A stretch of 6,253 bases of DNA from the NCBI GenBank assembly GCA_040235375.1, contig JBECKQ010000242.1:1-6253 (forward strand), in the 5' to 3' direction. The translations under genes were made by a program, and so were the position numbers. Below are positions 1 through 6,253 of the stretch, piece after piece (the first letter of the stretch is position 1; every line of letters begins with the position of its first letter). The notes under the pieces were generated by a model. The model saw only the letters and a program-made list of their open reading frames with translations. It was not told the origin of the DNA and ran no database searches. The DNA is from JBECKQ01 sp040235375. GTDB taxonomy: Bacteria > Planctomycetota > Phycisphaerae > UBA1845.

Positions 1-1001
1 AGGCAGTCCTCAAAGTGTTTCCGCGGGCGCTGGTGCAGTGGGAGGACTTCCACAACAGGCAGGCATTCCGCATCCTGGACCGTTATCGCAAGCAGATTCT
101 CAGCTTCAACGACGACATCCAGGGCACGGGGGCGACGGCGTTGGGCGGCATTCTGGCCGGCCTGCGCGTGACCGGCGAGAAAATCTCCAATCAACGCGTC
201 CTCTTTATGGGGGCCGGAGAGGCCTGCGTGGGTGTCGCCCGACAAGTGGCCGCGGCCATGCGTGCGGACGGCGCCGATACCCGACGAGTCCGCTCGGCCC
301 AGATGATGTTCGACATCCACGGGCTGCTGCGACGCGGCCGGAACATGTGCGACGCCCACTGCGCCCAGTTCGCCGTGGACGCGGAGATCCTCGGCCAGTA
401 CGGCCTGCCGGACGAGAATATGAGTCCGGAGAAGCTGATCGCCGCCTTCAAGCCGACCGTCCTGGTCGGGGCGACGGCCTGCCAGGGAGCCTTCACGCAG
501 GAGATGATCGAGGAGATGGCCAAGCACACCGAGCGGCCGATCATCATGCCCATGAGCAACCCCACGGGCAAGGCCGAATGCTCGCCGACCGAGGCCATCA
601 CCTGGACCGAAGGACGGGCACTGGTCGCCACCGGCAGTCCCTTCGGCGACGTACACTTCAACGGCAAGCTCCACACCATCGGGCAGGCGAACAATGTTTT
701 CATCTTTCCCGGCGTCGGGTTGGGAGCTATTGTGGCCGGCGTCCGCGAGGTGACCGAGGAGATGTTCACCATTGCCGCCCGGACGCTGGCGGAATGCGTC
801 AGCGCGGCGCGGCTGGATAGTGGCGCTCTCTATCCACCGCAAAAGGACTTGCGCGAAGTCAGCGCCCGCATCGCCTGCGCCGTCGTCCGCTACGCGAGTG
901 AATCGCACCTGGGACGCTTCATCCCGGACTTCGAGATCGAGAACACTGTCCGGCGGGTCATGTGGTATCCGCACTACGTGCCCGTCGTCAGTAGAACGTA
1001 A
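1..1001 (+). CDS. Malic enzyme paralog 1 (C-terminal part, 5' end outside window)
   Basis: This is the C-terminal part of a malate dehydrogenase (decarboxylating), which oxidises malate to pyruvate and CO2 with NAD(P) in the cytoplasm. The reading frame is already open at position 3 (codons for A-V-L-K precede the GTG at 15), so the gene begins upstream and that GTG is an internal valine, not a start. Visible landmarks are the metal-binding WEDF (39-50) and FNDDIQG (105-125), the dinucleotide-binding GAGEAC loop (210-227), the second nucleotide-fold motif LVGATA, the SNPT segment, and GQANNVFIFPG near 681. The stop is TAA at 999-1001. The part carrying the catalytic Tyr and Lys is outside the window, so catalytic competence cannot be judged. 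It aligns without gaps or frameshifts over most of its length with the downstream malic enzyme, but is clearly diverged from it. Two family-conserved spots differ: QGTG where QGTA is usual, and GQANN where GQGNN is usual. Cofactor preference (NAD or NADP) is not settled. Confidence 0.93.
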   Translation, partial: AVLKVFPRALVQWEDFHNRQAFRILDRYRKQILSFNDDIQGTGATALGGILAGLRVTGEKISNQRVLFMGAGEACVGVARQVAAAMRADGADTRRVRSAQMMFDIHGLLRRGRNMCDAHCAQFAVDAEILGQYGLPDENMSPEKLIAAFKPTVLVGATACQGAFTQEMIEEMAKHTERPIIMPMSNPTGKAECSPTEAITWTEGRALVATGSPFGDVHFNGKLHTIGQANNVFIFPGVGLGAIVAGVREVTEEMFTIAARTLAECVSAARLDSGALYPPQKDLREVSARIACAVVRYASESHLGRFIPDFEIENTVRRVMWYPHYVPVVSRT

Positions 1002-1027
1002 TTGGCGAGAGCTTCCATTCGACGCAC

Positions 1028-1033
1028 AGGAGA
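1028..1033 (+). promoter_or_regulatory. Ribosome binding site of malic enzyme 2
   Basis: AGGAGA lies six bases before the GTG at 1040. It supports that GTG as the start. The site sits inside the 38-base gap after the stop codon of the first malic enzyme, as expected for two genes on one transcript. Confidence 0.75.
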
Positions 1034-1039
1034 CACGCC

Positions 1040-2749
1040 GTGAGCGAGAGTTATCTGGAAGGGCTGGGCGGCACCCCCGTCATTCACACGCGCAAGGACA
1101 ATGTCTGGATTCTGAAAAACCCCTCCACGAACCAGGGCACGGCGTTCTCCCGCGAGCAGCGCGCCGAGCTGCGCATCCGCGGACTCATTCCACATCGGGT
1201 CACACGCATTCAGGACCAGGTGCAGATCGCCCTCGAGCAGATCCGCGCCGAGTCGACGGACCTGGAGCGGTACATCACGCTGTCCAGCCTCCAGGACCGT
1301 AACGAGGTACTGTTCTACCGGGTGCTCGTCGAGAACATGCACGAGCTGATGCCCATCGTCTATACCCCGACAGTGGGCGAGGCGTGCCAGAGGTTCAGCC
1401 ACATCTTCCGCACGGCCCGAGGCATCTGGCTTACGCCTGAGGACGTGGATCACATCCCCGAGATTCTGCAGAACGCGCCGTTCCGTGACATCCGGCTCAT
1501 CGTGGTGACGGACAATGAGCGGATTCTCGGCTTGGGCGATCAGGGCTGCGGCGGTATGGGCATTTCCATCGGCAAACTCGGCCTGTACGTCGCCGGTGCC
1601 GGCATTCATCCGTCCAAGTGCCTGCCCATCAGCCTCGACGTGGGGACGAATAACCCGAACCTGCTCGAGGACCCGCTCTATCTGGGATATCCCAAGCGGC
1701 GCCTGCGTGGCAAAGCGTACGACGAGTTCATCGAGGCCTTCGTACAGGGCGTTCGCGAGGTCTTCCCGCAGGCGGTCATCCAGTGGGAGGACTTCCACAA
1801 GGATCGGGCGTTTACGCTCCTGGAGCGTTACCAGAAACGCGTGCCCTGCTTCAACGACGACATTCAGGGAACGGCCTCGGTCACTCTCGGTGGCATCCTC
1901 ACCGCCCTGCGCATCACCAACAGCCGTATCTCCGACCAGCGGATCATTTTCATCGGCGCAGGCGAGGCCTGCACAGGCATCGCTCGGCTGGTCAGCAGCG
2001 CCATGCGCAACGACGGTGAAAAGGACGAGGCGATCAAGAAAGCGCTCATCGCCTTCGACAGCAAGGGACTGCTGCACGAGGGAAGAGATATCGAAGAGCC
2101 GTTCAAGCGCGAATTCGCCCTCTCTCGCGAGTTGATGGACCACTACAAGCTCGACATCAAGTCCAACCCCTCGCCGGTCGAAGTGATTCGCGCCGTCAAG
2201 CCGACGGTGCTGATCGGGGCGACCGCTCGTCCGGGCGCCTTCACCGAAGAGATGATCCGCGAAATGGCCAAGCACGTCGAACGGCCCATCATCATGCCGC
2301 TGAGCAATCCCAACAGCAAGTCGGAGTGCTCGCCGGCGGAAGCGATCGAATGGACCGACGGACGGGCGATCGTCGCGACGGGCAGCCCCTTCGCCGACGT
2401 GCATCACAACGGCCGCACGCACGTGATCGGGCAGGGTAACAACGTGTTCATCTTCCCCGGCGTCGGTCTGGGAGCGATTATCTCCGAGGCCCGTGAGGTG
2501 ACAAACGACATGTTCGAGGTCGCCGCCGCCGCCATGGCGGAGTGCGTAAGCCCGCAGCGCCTGGACGCCGGCGCCATTTACCCGCACCAGAGCGAACTGC
2601 GCGAGGTGAGCTTCCGCATCGCCTGCCGAGTCGTGCGGTACGCCCGCGATGCGCATCTCGGGCGAACCATCTCGGACGACAAAGTCGAGGATCTCGTGCG
2701 CAAGGCCATGTGGTATCCCGACTACATCCCGATCGAAGTCAGGCGCTAA
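1040..2749 (+). CDS. maeA: NAD-type malic enzyme (malate dehydrogenase, decarboxylating), paralog 2
   Basis: A complete 569-residue malic enzyme of the large MaeA/SfcA class (E. coli MaeA has about 565 residues). It converts malate to pyruvate and CO2 with reduction of NAD(P) in the cytoplasm. The N-terminal domain carries VYTPTVGEAC (107-116) with the catalytic Tyr108, and GKLGLY with the likely catalytic Lys179. Metal ligands are Glu250/Asp251 in IQWEDF and Asp273/Asp274 in FNDDIQGTA. The Rossmann-type domain follows, with GAGEACTG at 306-313, an acidic residue (Asp340) in FDSKGLL where the cofactor ribose is read, GATARPGAF at 394-402, Asn423 in LSNP, and Asn467/Asn468 in GQGNNVFIFPG. The start is GTG with a good AGGAGA site. 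The stop TAA at 2747-2749 follows a C-terminus (MWYPDYIPIEVRR) that matches the end of paralog 1, so the gene is intact. The symbol follows E. coli usage; NAD preference is inferred from the family and not proven. Confidence 0.95.
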   Translation: MSESYLEGLGGTPVIHTRKDNVWILKNPSTNQGTAFSREQRAELRIRGLIPHRVTRIQDQVQIALEQIRAESTDLERYITLSSLQDRNEVLFYRVLVENMHELMPIVYTPTVGEACQRFSHIFRTARGIWLTPEDVDHIPEILQNAPFRDIRLIVVTDNERILGLGDQGCGGMGISIGKLGLYVAGAGIHPSKCLPISLDVGTNNPNLLEDPLYLGYPKRRLRGKAYDEFIEAFVQGVREVFPQAVIQWEDFHKDRAFTLLERYQKRVPCFNDDIQGTASVTLGGILTALRITNSRISDQRIIFIGAGEACTGIARLVSSAMRNDGEKDEAIKKALIAFDSKGLLHEGRDIEEPFKREFALSRELMDHYKLDIKSNPSPVEVIRAVKPTVLIGATARPGAFTEEMIREMAKHVERPIIMPLSNPNSKSECSPAEAIEWTDGRAIVATGSPFADVHHNGRTHVIGQGNNVFIFPGVGLGAIISEAREVTNDMFEVAAAAMAECVSPQRLDAGAIYPHQSELREVSFRIACRVVRYARDAHLGRTISDDKVEDLVRKAMWYPDYIPIEVRR

Positions 2750-2793
2750 GCGGCGCGCAAAGCGGGATCAAGCTCAACTTCACGTTCGAGGTG

Positions 2794-3204
2794 ATGGCCG
2801 ACGAAGAAAAAGTGCTGCTGCTCGACGTTGACTTGAGCCGCGCGTTCAAGCCCGTTCCCGGAGGCAGAATCGACAGCGTCGAGGGGATACGAGATTTCAA
2901 GTTCTCGCCGTCGCTCGCGATGCGCCTCATCGACATTGTCGATGCCGGCATGATCACGGGCGTTGTGCTGGATGCCGACACGAACGCGCTGCCGGACGTT
3001 ACGGTGAGGGCCCGGCGCGGCGGCGAGGAGGTCTCGAGCACGTCCACCGAGGACGACGGATCTTACACCCTGAACGGCTTGCCCCCGGGCACGTACGATA
3101 TCAGCTTCAGCAAAGCCGGTTTCGTGGAAGCCTCGGTGGAAGACATCGCCGTCGCGGCCGGTGAGACCGTGGTCGTTGACAACGTGGTCCTTCAAAGCGA
3201 GTAG
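2794..3204 (+). CDS. 5'-truncated DUF4382 / carboxypeptidase regulatory-like domain protein (probable gene remnant)
   Basis: The open frame encodes 136 residues from the ATG at 2794. Residues 1-50 resemble the C-terminal strands of a DUF4382 domain (LLLDVDLSRAF, then FKFSPSLAMRLIDIVDAG). Residues 54-135 form a carboxypeptidase regulatory-like beta-sandwich, with ITGVVLDADTNALPDVTV, a DDGSYTLNGLPPGTYDISF core and a closing ETVVVDNVVL strand. Such proteins are normally exported envelope or lipoproteins. Here there is no signal peptide and no ribosome binding site better than GAGG two bases from the ATG. The same frame already reads SGAQSGIKLNF at 2749-2781, which is recognisable DUF4382 sequence upstream of any usable start. 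So the true N-terminal half is missing, and the homologous part begins at the stop codon of the malic enzyme. It is most likely a decayed remnant, or possibly a small cytoplasmic product translated by read-on from the malic enzyme message. The domain assignment is fairly sure; function and expression are not. Confidence 0.6.
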   Translation: MADEEKVLLLDVDLSRAFKPVPGGRIDSVEGIRDFKFSPSLAMRLIDIVDAGMITGVVLDADTNALPDVTVRARRGGEEVSSTSTEDDGSYTLNGLPPGTYDISFSKAGFVEASVEDIAVAAGETVVVDNVVLQSE

Positions 3205-3331
3205 TTCACCGCCCAGATCGCGACAACGATTCGGCTCGTGGCAGTATGAAGGGAGTACGCTCCGGGTCAGGGTGTGTGCTCCGTCTGCGCCGGTCCGGAC
3301 CGTGCACCGAGTACCGTCCGCCTGAACTCCA
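3205..3331. other. Gap between convergent genes
   Basis: This 127-base stretch separates the stop codons of the plus-strand DUF4382 remnant and the minus-strand MscS gene. It holds a perfect 12-base palindrome at 3291-3302 and a small GGAG/CTCC hairpin at 3252-3263. There is no run of T on either strand, so no classical rho-independent terminator can be called. No convincing small gene was seen. Confidence 0.6.
3291..3302. repeat. 12-base perfect palindrome between convergent genes
   Basis: CGGTCCGGACCG equals its own reverse complement. Its place between two convergent genes would suit a bidirectional stop or a protein-binding site. The lack of any T-run and of a loop makes a simple hairpin terminator unlikely. 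Chance occurrence in GC-rich DNA is a real alternative. Confidence 0.4.
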
Positions 3332-5395
3332 CTACTGCGCCTCCGTCGACCGAGCGTTGCGCACCTCGAAGACCGGCACCTTGTCTTCATCCACCCTGTG
3401 GTAAACGGTCCGGTGCGGGAATGGTATCTCGATCCCCAGCTCGTCGAACTTCTTCTTGATGCGATACAGCATGGCGCGCTGTATCGTCCATTGCTGCAGC
3501 GGCTTCGTCTTGATCAGGAACTTGATGACCACGGCCGAGTCGCCGAACGAGTCCACGCCCAACATCTCCGGATCGCCCAGGACCAGGTTCTTGTACTGGG
3601 GATCCTGACACAGCTCGCTCGCCAGCTTCGTGAGCACGGAAATGACCTGATCGACATCCTCGTTGTAAGAAACACCGATATCGAACACCACCCGCGACCA
3701 GCCGTGCGTGAGGTTGCTCACGGTCGTGATCTGCCCGTTGGGGATGAAGTGTGCCTTGCCTTCGAGATCGCGCAGCACCGTGATGCGTAACGTGATCTTC
3801 TCGACCAAACCGCCCGTGTTCCCGATAACCACCACGTCGTTTACGCCGAACTGGTTCTCGACCAGGATCATGAAACCGGAGAAGAAGTCCTTGATGAGGC
3901 TTTGCGCGCCGAAGGCCACGGCCAGACCGACGACGGCGACGCCGCCCATCAAGGGGACGATATTCACTTTGATCTCCGTCAGGATCATGAGTATCGCGCC
4001 GGCAATGATGACGATGTGGGCCACGTTGTTGAACACGCCGACGAGCGTCTGCGCGCGGTTTTCACGATCCGCTCTGGAACCATGGTCGCTTCGGCCGGCG
4101 ATCAGTCGGACGAGGCGTTTGTCGAAGACCTTCACGAGCCACAGCAGGACGAACGTGCCGATGAAAATCCCCGCCACCTTGGGACCGTGGTCGAGCAGCC
4201 ACTTGTAGAGATTGTGCAGCGAGAAGGGATTCTCCACCGCCGCAACGTTCTCTTTCGCCTTGGCCGCCTCCTCGCGTGCCCGCTCGGCTTCGCGCAGCGC
4301 GGCGATGTGTCGCGATTGAAGCTCGGCTCTTTGCGACTGGAGATCGTCGATGCGGTTGACGTGCTCGGTCACGGCGTCGCGCGCCTTATCCAGCCGATCG
4401 CGAGCCCTGTCGAGATCGACACGCAGCGCTTCGATCTTCGGTCGCGGCGCTCCCTCGGTTTCCTGCTGCTGAAGCTGGCTGGAGAGCGTGTTGACGGTCT
4501 TTCGCTCGTTCTCCACCTTCGCCCGCGCGGTCTTGAGCAGCTCTCTCTCCAGACTCAGCGATTTTTCGATCTGGCCGGCCCACTGGCCGAGGCGCTCCGC
4601 GTGCTGCTCGGCCTCCTTCGCCTTGACGGATTTGGCCTTTGCCTCCTTTTTCGCTGCGACCACTTCCGGACTTGGCGCCGTGGTCGTCTGACGTGCCGCC
4701 GGAGCAGGCGAACCGCCGGTCGTCGTCGGCGCGCCCGTCAACAGCGACTTGATCGTGGAAGTGGCCGACGGCTCCTGGGACTGTGGAGTCTGCGGCTGCG
4801 GGGTGGCGCCCGGGGTGGCGGTAGGACTCGCGGCCGGCGCGGATGCCGTCACCGAGGGTCGTGTCGATGCCTCCGCCGGTCTACCTGCGGCCGTCGAGGA
4901 AGTGGTCTGCGCGACAAGCTGGCGTAACCGGGCGATCCGCCCCTTCAGCGATGCAACCTGCTCCTTGCGGGCCTTACGTTCCTGACTCGCGAGGTCAAGC
5001 CGCTCCTTGGCCAGAGACCAGCGCTGTTGCAGATCCTTGAGCGTCTCTTGCAGTTGTTGGGCTCGGGCCGCGTCGCCGCTTTCTTGCGCGCGCGAGAGTT
5101 GATCCTTCGCCGCCGCCAACTTCTCATCCAGGTCGTCGAATGCTGATTGCGCTTCACTATATTCGTTTGTCGGAGCATTCAGCTCGCCGGTCAGTTCCTT
5201 CAAGCGCGCCTCGTTCTCATCAATCGCACGGCGCAACCGGGCAGCGCGTTCGCCCGGCGACAGCGTCGGTGCAGGCGTTACCGAAGCCGGCTGGGTGGTG
5301 GTTTCGTCACGCTGGGCTGAGGCGTTCTCCTGCCCCTGCGCGGTTACGGCCGTCCCTAGGAGAAGCATGCACGTCGTCAGGCAGGCGCGTCGCAT
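3332..5395 (-). CDS. MscS-family mechanosensitive ion channel with long N-terminal coiled-coil region
   Basis: A 687-residue inner-membrane channel predicted to open under membrane tension and release solutes during hypo-osmotic shock. Residues 1-19 form a signal peptide (hydrophobic CMLLLGTAVTA, likely cleavage after VTA). Residues 47-165 are Ala/Glu/Lys/Arg-rich coiled coil, 166-245 a Pro/Thr/Ser/Ala-rich linker, and 246-387 a second coiled coil. Membrane helices lie near 405-425, 453-473 and 479-512. The third contains the Gly/Ala-rich pore sequence GVAVVGLAVAFGAQSL and runs into FFSGFMILVENQF. The cytoplasmic beta domain follows (VNDVVVIGNTGGLVEKI, then IPNGQI), and the alpha/beta tail ends in the family motif IEIPFPHRTVY. 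The frame stays open upstream to a TTG at 5527, but the ATG at 5395 is chosen because AGGAGG lies six bases before it and the signal peptide starts there. E. coli MscS has 286 residues, so this is a long variant, in the spirit of MscK, with a periplasmic extension. The family call is secure; what the coiled coils bind is unknown. Confidence 0.93.
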   Translation of the reverse strand: MRRACLTTCMLLLGTAVTAQGQENASAQRDETTTQPASVTPAPTLSPGERAARLRRAIDENEARLKELTGELNAPTNEYSEAQSAFDDLDEKLAAAKDQLSRAQESGDAARAQQLQETLKDLQQRWSLAKERLDLASQERKARKEQVASLKGRIARLRQLVAQTTSSTAAGRPAEASTRPSVTASAPAASPTATPGATPQPQTPQSQEPSATSTIKSLLTGAPTTTGGSPAPAARQTTTAPSPEVVAAKKEAKAKSVKAKEAEQHAERLGQWAGQIEKSLSLERELLKTARAKVENERKTVNTLSSQLQQQETEGAPRPKIEALRVDLDRARDRLDKARDAVTEHVNRIDDLQSQRAELQSRHIAALREAERAREEAAKAKENVAAVENPFSLHNLYKWLLDHGPKVAGIFIGTFVLLWLVKVFDKRLVRLIAGRSDHGSRADRENRAQTLVGVFNNVAHIVIIAGAILMILTEIKVNIVPLMGGVAVVGLAVAFGAQSLIKDFFSGFMILVENQFGVNDVVVIGNTGGLVEKITLRITVLRDLEGKAHFIPNGQITTVSNLTHGWSRVVFDIGVSYNEDVDQVISVLTKLASELCQDPQYKNLVLGDPEMLGVDSFGDSAVVIKFLIKTKPLQQWTIQRAMLYRIKKKFDELGIEIPFPHRTVYHRVDEDKVPVFEVRNARSTEAQ

Positions 5396-5401
5396 GTTGG
5401 G

Positions 5402-5407
5402 CCTCCT
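5402..5407 (-). promoter_or_regulatory. Ribosome binding site of the MscS-family gene
   Basis: On the minus strand this reads AGGAGG, a full match to the Shine-Dalgarno consensus, six bases before the ATG at 5395. It decides the start against the longer open frame reaching 5527. Confidence 0.85.
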
Positions 5408-5673
5408 GTGTCTAGCAGAGAGTCTGGATCGAATTACCGGCAAACGGGGATTCTTGCGGGCTATCGCATGGGCTGCAAGAGGCCGCCGGTGAGGCGAGCG
5501 CACGGCCCGCTCACCTGGAGGGAACAAGACACGAAGTGCGACATGATTGGACCGGGAAAGCGCGCACAGATAGACACCAAGCCGACGCCCTATCTTCGTT
5601 CGCTAACACCCGCTACCGGCCACGCCTTGCCCGGGCAGTGGGGCGGGTTTACATCACATCTGTGCAACCTCGA

Positions 5674-5723
5674 AGGTCGGAGAGGCCGTTCGTCGCGTGC
5701 TTTCCTTCTGCCCTCTCCGACCT
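5674..5723 (-). terminator. Hairpin behind the DUF892 gene, possible terminator
   Basis: AGGTCGGAGAGG at 5674-5685 pairs perfectly with CCTCTCCGACCT at 5712-5723, giving a 12-base-pair GC-rich stem with a 26-base loop. It begins 11 bases after the stop codon of the DUF892 gene in that gene's direction of reading, the usual place for a transcript end. No U-tract follows the stem, so it is either a weak or factor-assisted terminator or a 3'-end stabilising structure. Confidence 0.4.
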
Positions 5724-5734
5724 CGGAATCCGGT

Positions 5735-6229
5735 TCAGCGATGGTGAACCGCCGTGGGGTTCACCTTCTTGGCAAGCGACATCAGATGGTGGTCCGCCTT
5801 GCCTTCCTCGTCGAGTGTCTTTTGCAGCAGCCGCGCCTGATTGTCGAAGCCGAGCAACCGTGCGTGCGCTCGCGCCGCGCCGTAGCCCGCCATCTCATAG
5901 TGCTCGACGCGGTTGCCGGCGGCGATTAGCGCAGCATCGCAGGCGTTGCTGTCGCCGTCGGCGTCCAGCACCTTCTGGCTTTCCGCGATCAAGCCGCGGA
6001 TGGCCTCGCACGTCACACCCGTGGGCTGCTCACCGAGCTCCTCGCAGATGCGCTCGATGCGGACGCGCTGCTCCTTCGTCTCGTCGAGATGAGACTGAAA
6101 CGCTCTCTTCAATTCCGGCGACGATGCCTTCGTCGCCATCCTGGGAAGGGTCTCGGCGAGTCGGCTCTCGGCGTCGTAGAGGTCCTTGAGCTCACTGACA
6201 TATACATCTCTGAGGTCGTTGAATTTCAT
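5735..6229 (-). CDS. DUF892 ferritin-like protein (YciF/YciE family)
   Basis: A 164-residue cytoplasmic four-helix-bundle protein of the DUF892 family, close in length to E. coli YciF (about 166). Helix 1 carries LKDLYDAESRLAETLPRM (14-31), with Asp19/Glu21 as likely metal ligands. Helix 2 carries SSPELKRAFQSHLDETKEQ (36-54), with His47/Glu50. A short CEAIRGLIAES segment follows. Helix 3 has the family hallmark NRVEHYEMAGYG (106-117), with Glu109, His110 and Glu112. Helix 4 has LLQKTLDEEGKAD (134-146), with Asp140, Glu141 and Glu142. These acidic and histidine residues fit a di-metal site, but iron binding is inferred from the fold. Members are linked to stress conditions; a precise role is not established. 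The ATG at 6229 is chosen over two in-frame upstream starts because AAGGAG lies seven bases before it. The next gene in the same direction is the MscS channel, 339 bases away with a hairpin between, so separate transcription is likely. Confidence 0.93.
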   Translation of the reverse strand: MKFNDLRDVYVSELKDLYDAESRLAETLPRMATKASSPELKRAFQSHLDETKEQRVRIERICEELGEQPTGVTCEAIRGLIAESQKVLDADGDSNACDAALIAAGNRVEHYEMAGYGAARAHARLLGFDNQARLLQKTLDEEGKADHHLMSLAKKVNPTAVHHR

Positions 6230-6236
6230 GATCATT

Positions 6237-6242
6237 CTCCTT
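6237..6242 (-). promoter_or_regulatory. Ribosome binding site of the DUF892 gene
   Basis: On the minus strand this reads AAGGAG, seven bases before the ATG at 6229. An in-frame ATG at 6235 would leave only one base of spacing, and the GTG at the window edge lies upstream of the site, so 6229 is the best start. Confidence 0.75.
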
Positions 6243-6253
6243 GATCGCAACAC

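Larger units (their letters stand above)
5396..5734. other. 339-base intergenic region between DUF892 gene and MscS gene
   Basis: The region holds the ribosome binding site of the MscS gene at its left end and a 12-base-pair inverted repeat (5674-5723) at its right end. A weak sigma70-like pair on the minus strand (TTGCAG, 17 bases, AAGAAT) lies within about 5447-5475 and could serve the MscS gene, but the match is poor. There are also a short palindrome TGCCCGGGCA at 5628-5637 and a GGTGAG/CTCACC pair at 5488-5515. Open frames here lack a ribosome binding site and family resemblance. No tRNA or other RNA gene was recognised. Confidence 0.5.

Noticed and set aside
15..17. GTG at 15 as the start of malic enzyme paralog 1
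   Set aside because: The frame is open to the window edge and the upstream codons and missing N-terminal catalytic half show that the gene begins outside the window.
974..2656. A 560-codon open frame on the minus strand, antisense to malic enzyme 2
   Set aside because: It mirrors the full malic enzyme gene, has no recognisable family motif, and such long antisense frames are expected in GC-rich genes with strong third-position bias.
3253..3321. Two similar 12-base stretches (GAGTACGCTCCG and GAGTACCGTCCG) in the convergent gap
   Set aside because: Only two imperfect copies, with no further repeats or context; chance similarity is the simplest reading.
3902..4927. A 341-codon plus-strand frame across the MscS gene
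   Set aside because: It is a composition shadow of the MscS gene, very rich in Arg, Gly and Leu, with no family resemblance.
5369..5380. Possible lipobox LTTC at residues 6-9 of the MscS protein
   Set aside because: The cysteine is too near the N-terminus, before the hydrophobic stretch, so lipoprotein processing there is not plausible.
5396..5527. A 44-residue N-terminal extension of the MscS protein starting at TTG 5527
   Set aside because: The extension is Arg/Pro-rich, would hide the signal peptide, and a full AGGAGG site directly precedes the ATG at 5395.
5408..6189. Plus-strand open frames across the intergenic gap and the DUF892 gene
   Set aside because: They run opposite to a clear DUF892 gene, have Arg/Pro/Ser-rich translations and lack a convincing ribosome binding site.

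Overview
The window is a stretch of high-GC bacterial DNA (GC clearly above half, with GC-rich third codon positions) holding four clear genes and one truncated gene. The exported protein with an MscS channel points to a Gram-negative envelope. A DUF4382/carboxypeptidase-regulatory-like relic would suit Planctomycetota, Acidobacteriota or a similar environmental lineage. The sequence alone does not fix the phylum. I see no phage, transposase, CRISPR, tRNA or rRNA signal.

Layout. Positions 1-2749, plus strand: two malic enzyme genes in tandem, 38 bases apart. The first lacks its 5' end because the window cuts it. The second is complete at 569 residues and carries all the family's catalytic landmarks. 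Positions 2750-3204, plus strand: directly behind the second malic enzyme lies the 3' end of a DUF4382 protein fused to a carboxypeptidase-regulatory-like beta-sandwich. Its N-terminal half and signal peptide are missing. Positions 3205-3331: a short gap between convergent genes with a 12-base perfect palindrome. Positions 3332-5395, minus strand: a 687-residue MscS-family channel with a signal peptide, two long coiled-coil blocks and a Pro/Thr/Ser/Ala-rich linker ahead of the membrane domain. Positions 5396-5734: a 339-base gap with a strong hairpin just behind the next gene. Positions 5735-6229, minus strand: a DUF892 (YciF-like) ferritin-fold protein.

How the genes may work together. The two malic enzymes probably form one transcription unit and act on malate/pyruvate interconversion, linking the TCA cycle to pyruvate with NAD(P)H formation. 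The minus-strand genes, a hypo-osmotic safety-valve channel and a stress-associated ferritin-like protein, both suit a stress-response setting, but nothing in the sequence proves joint regulation. Overall this is ordinary chromosomal DNA. The points most worth a second look are the abrupt loss of the DUF4382 N-terminus at the malic enzyme stop codon, the diverged tandem malic enzymes, and the unusual periplasmic part of the MscS protein. I did not find convincing evidence for a new biological system.
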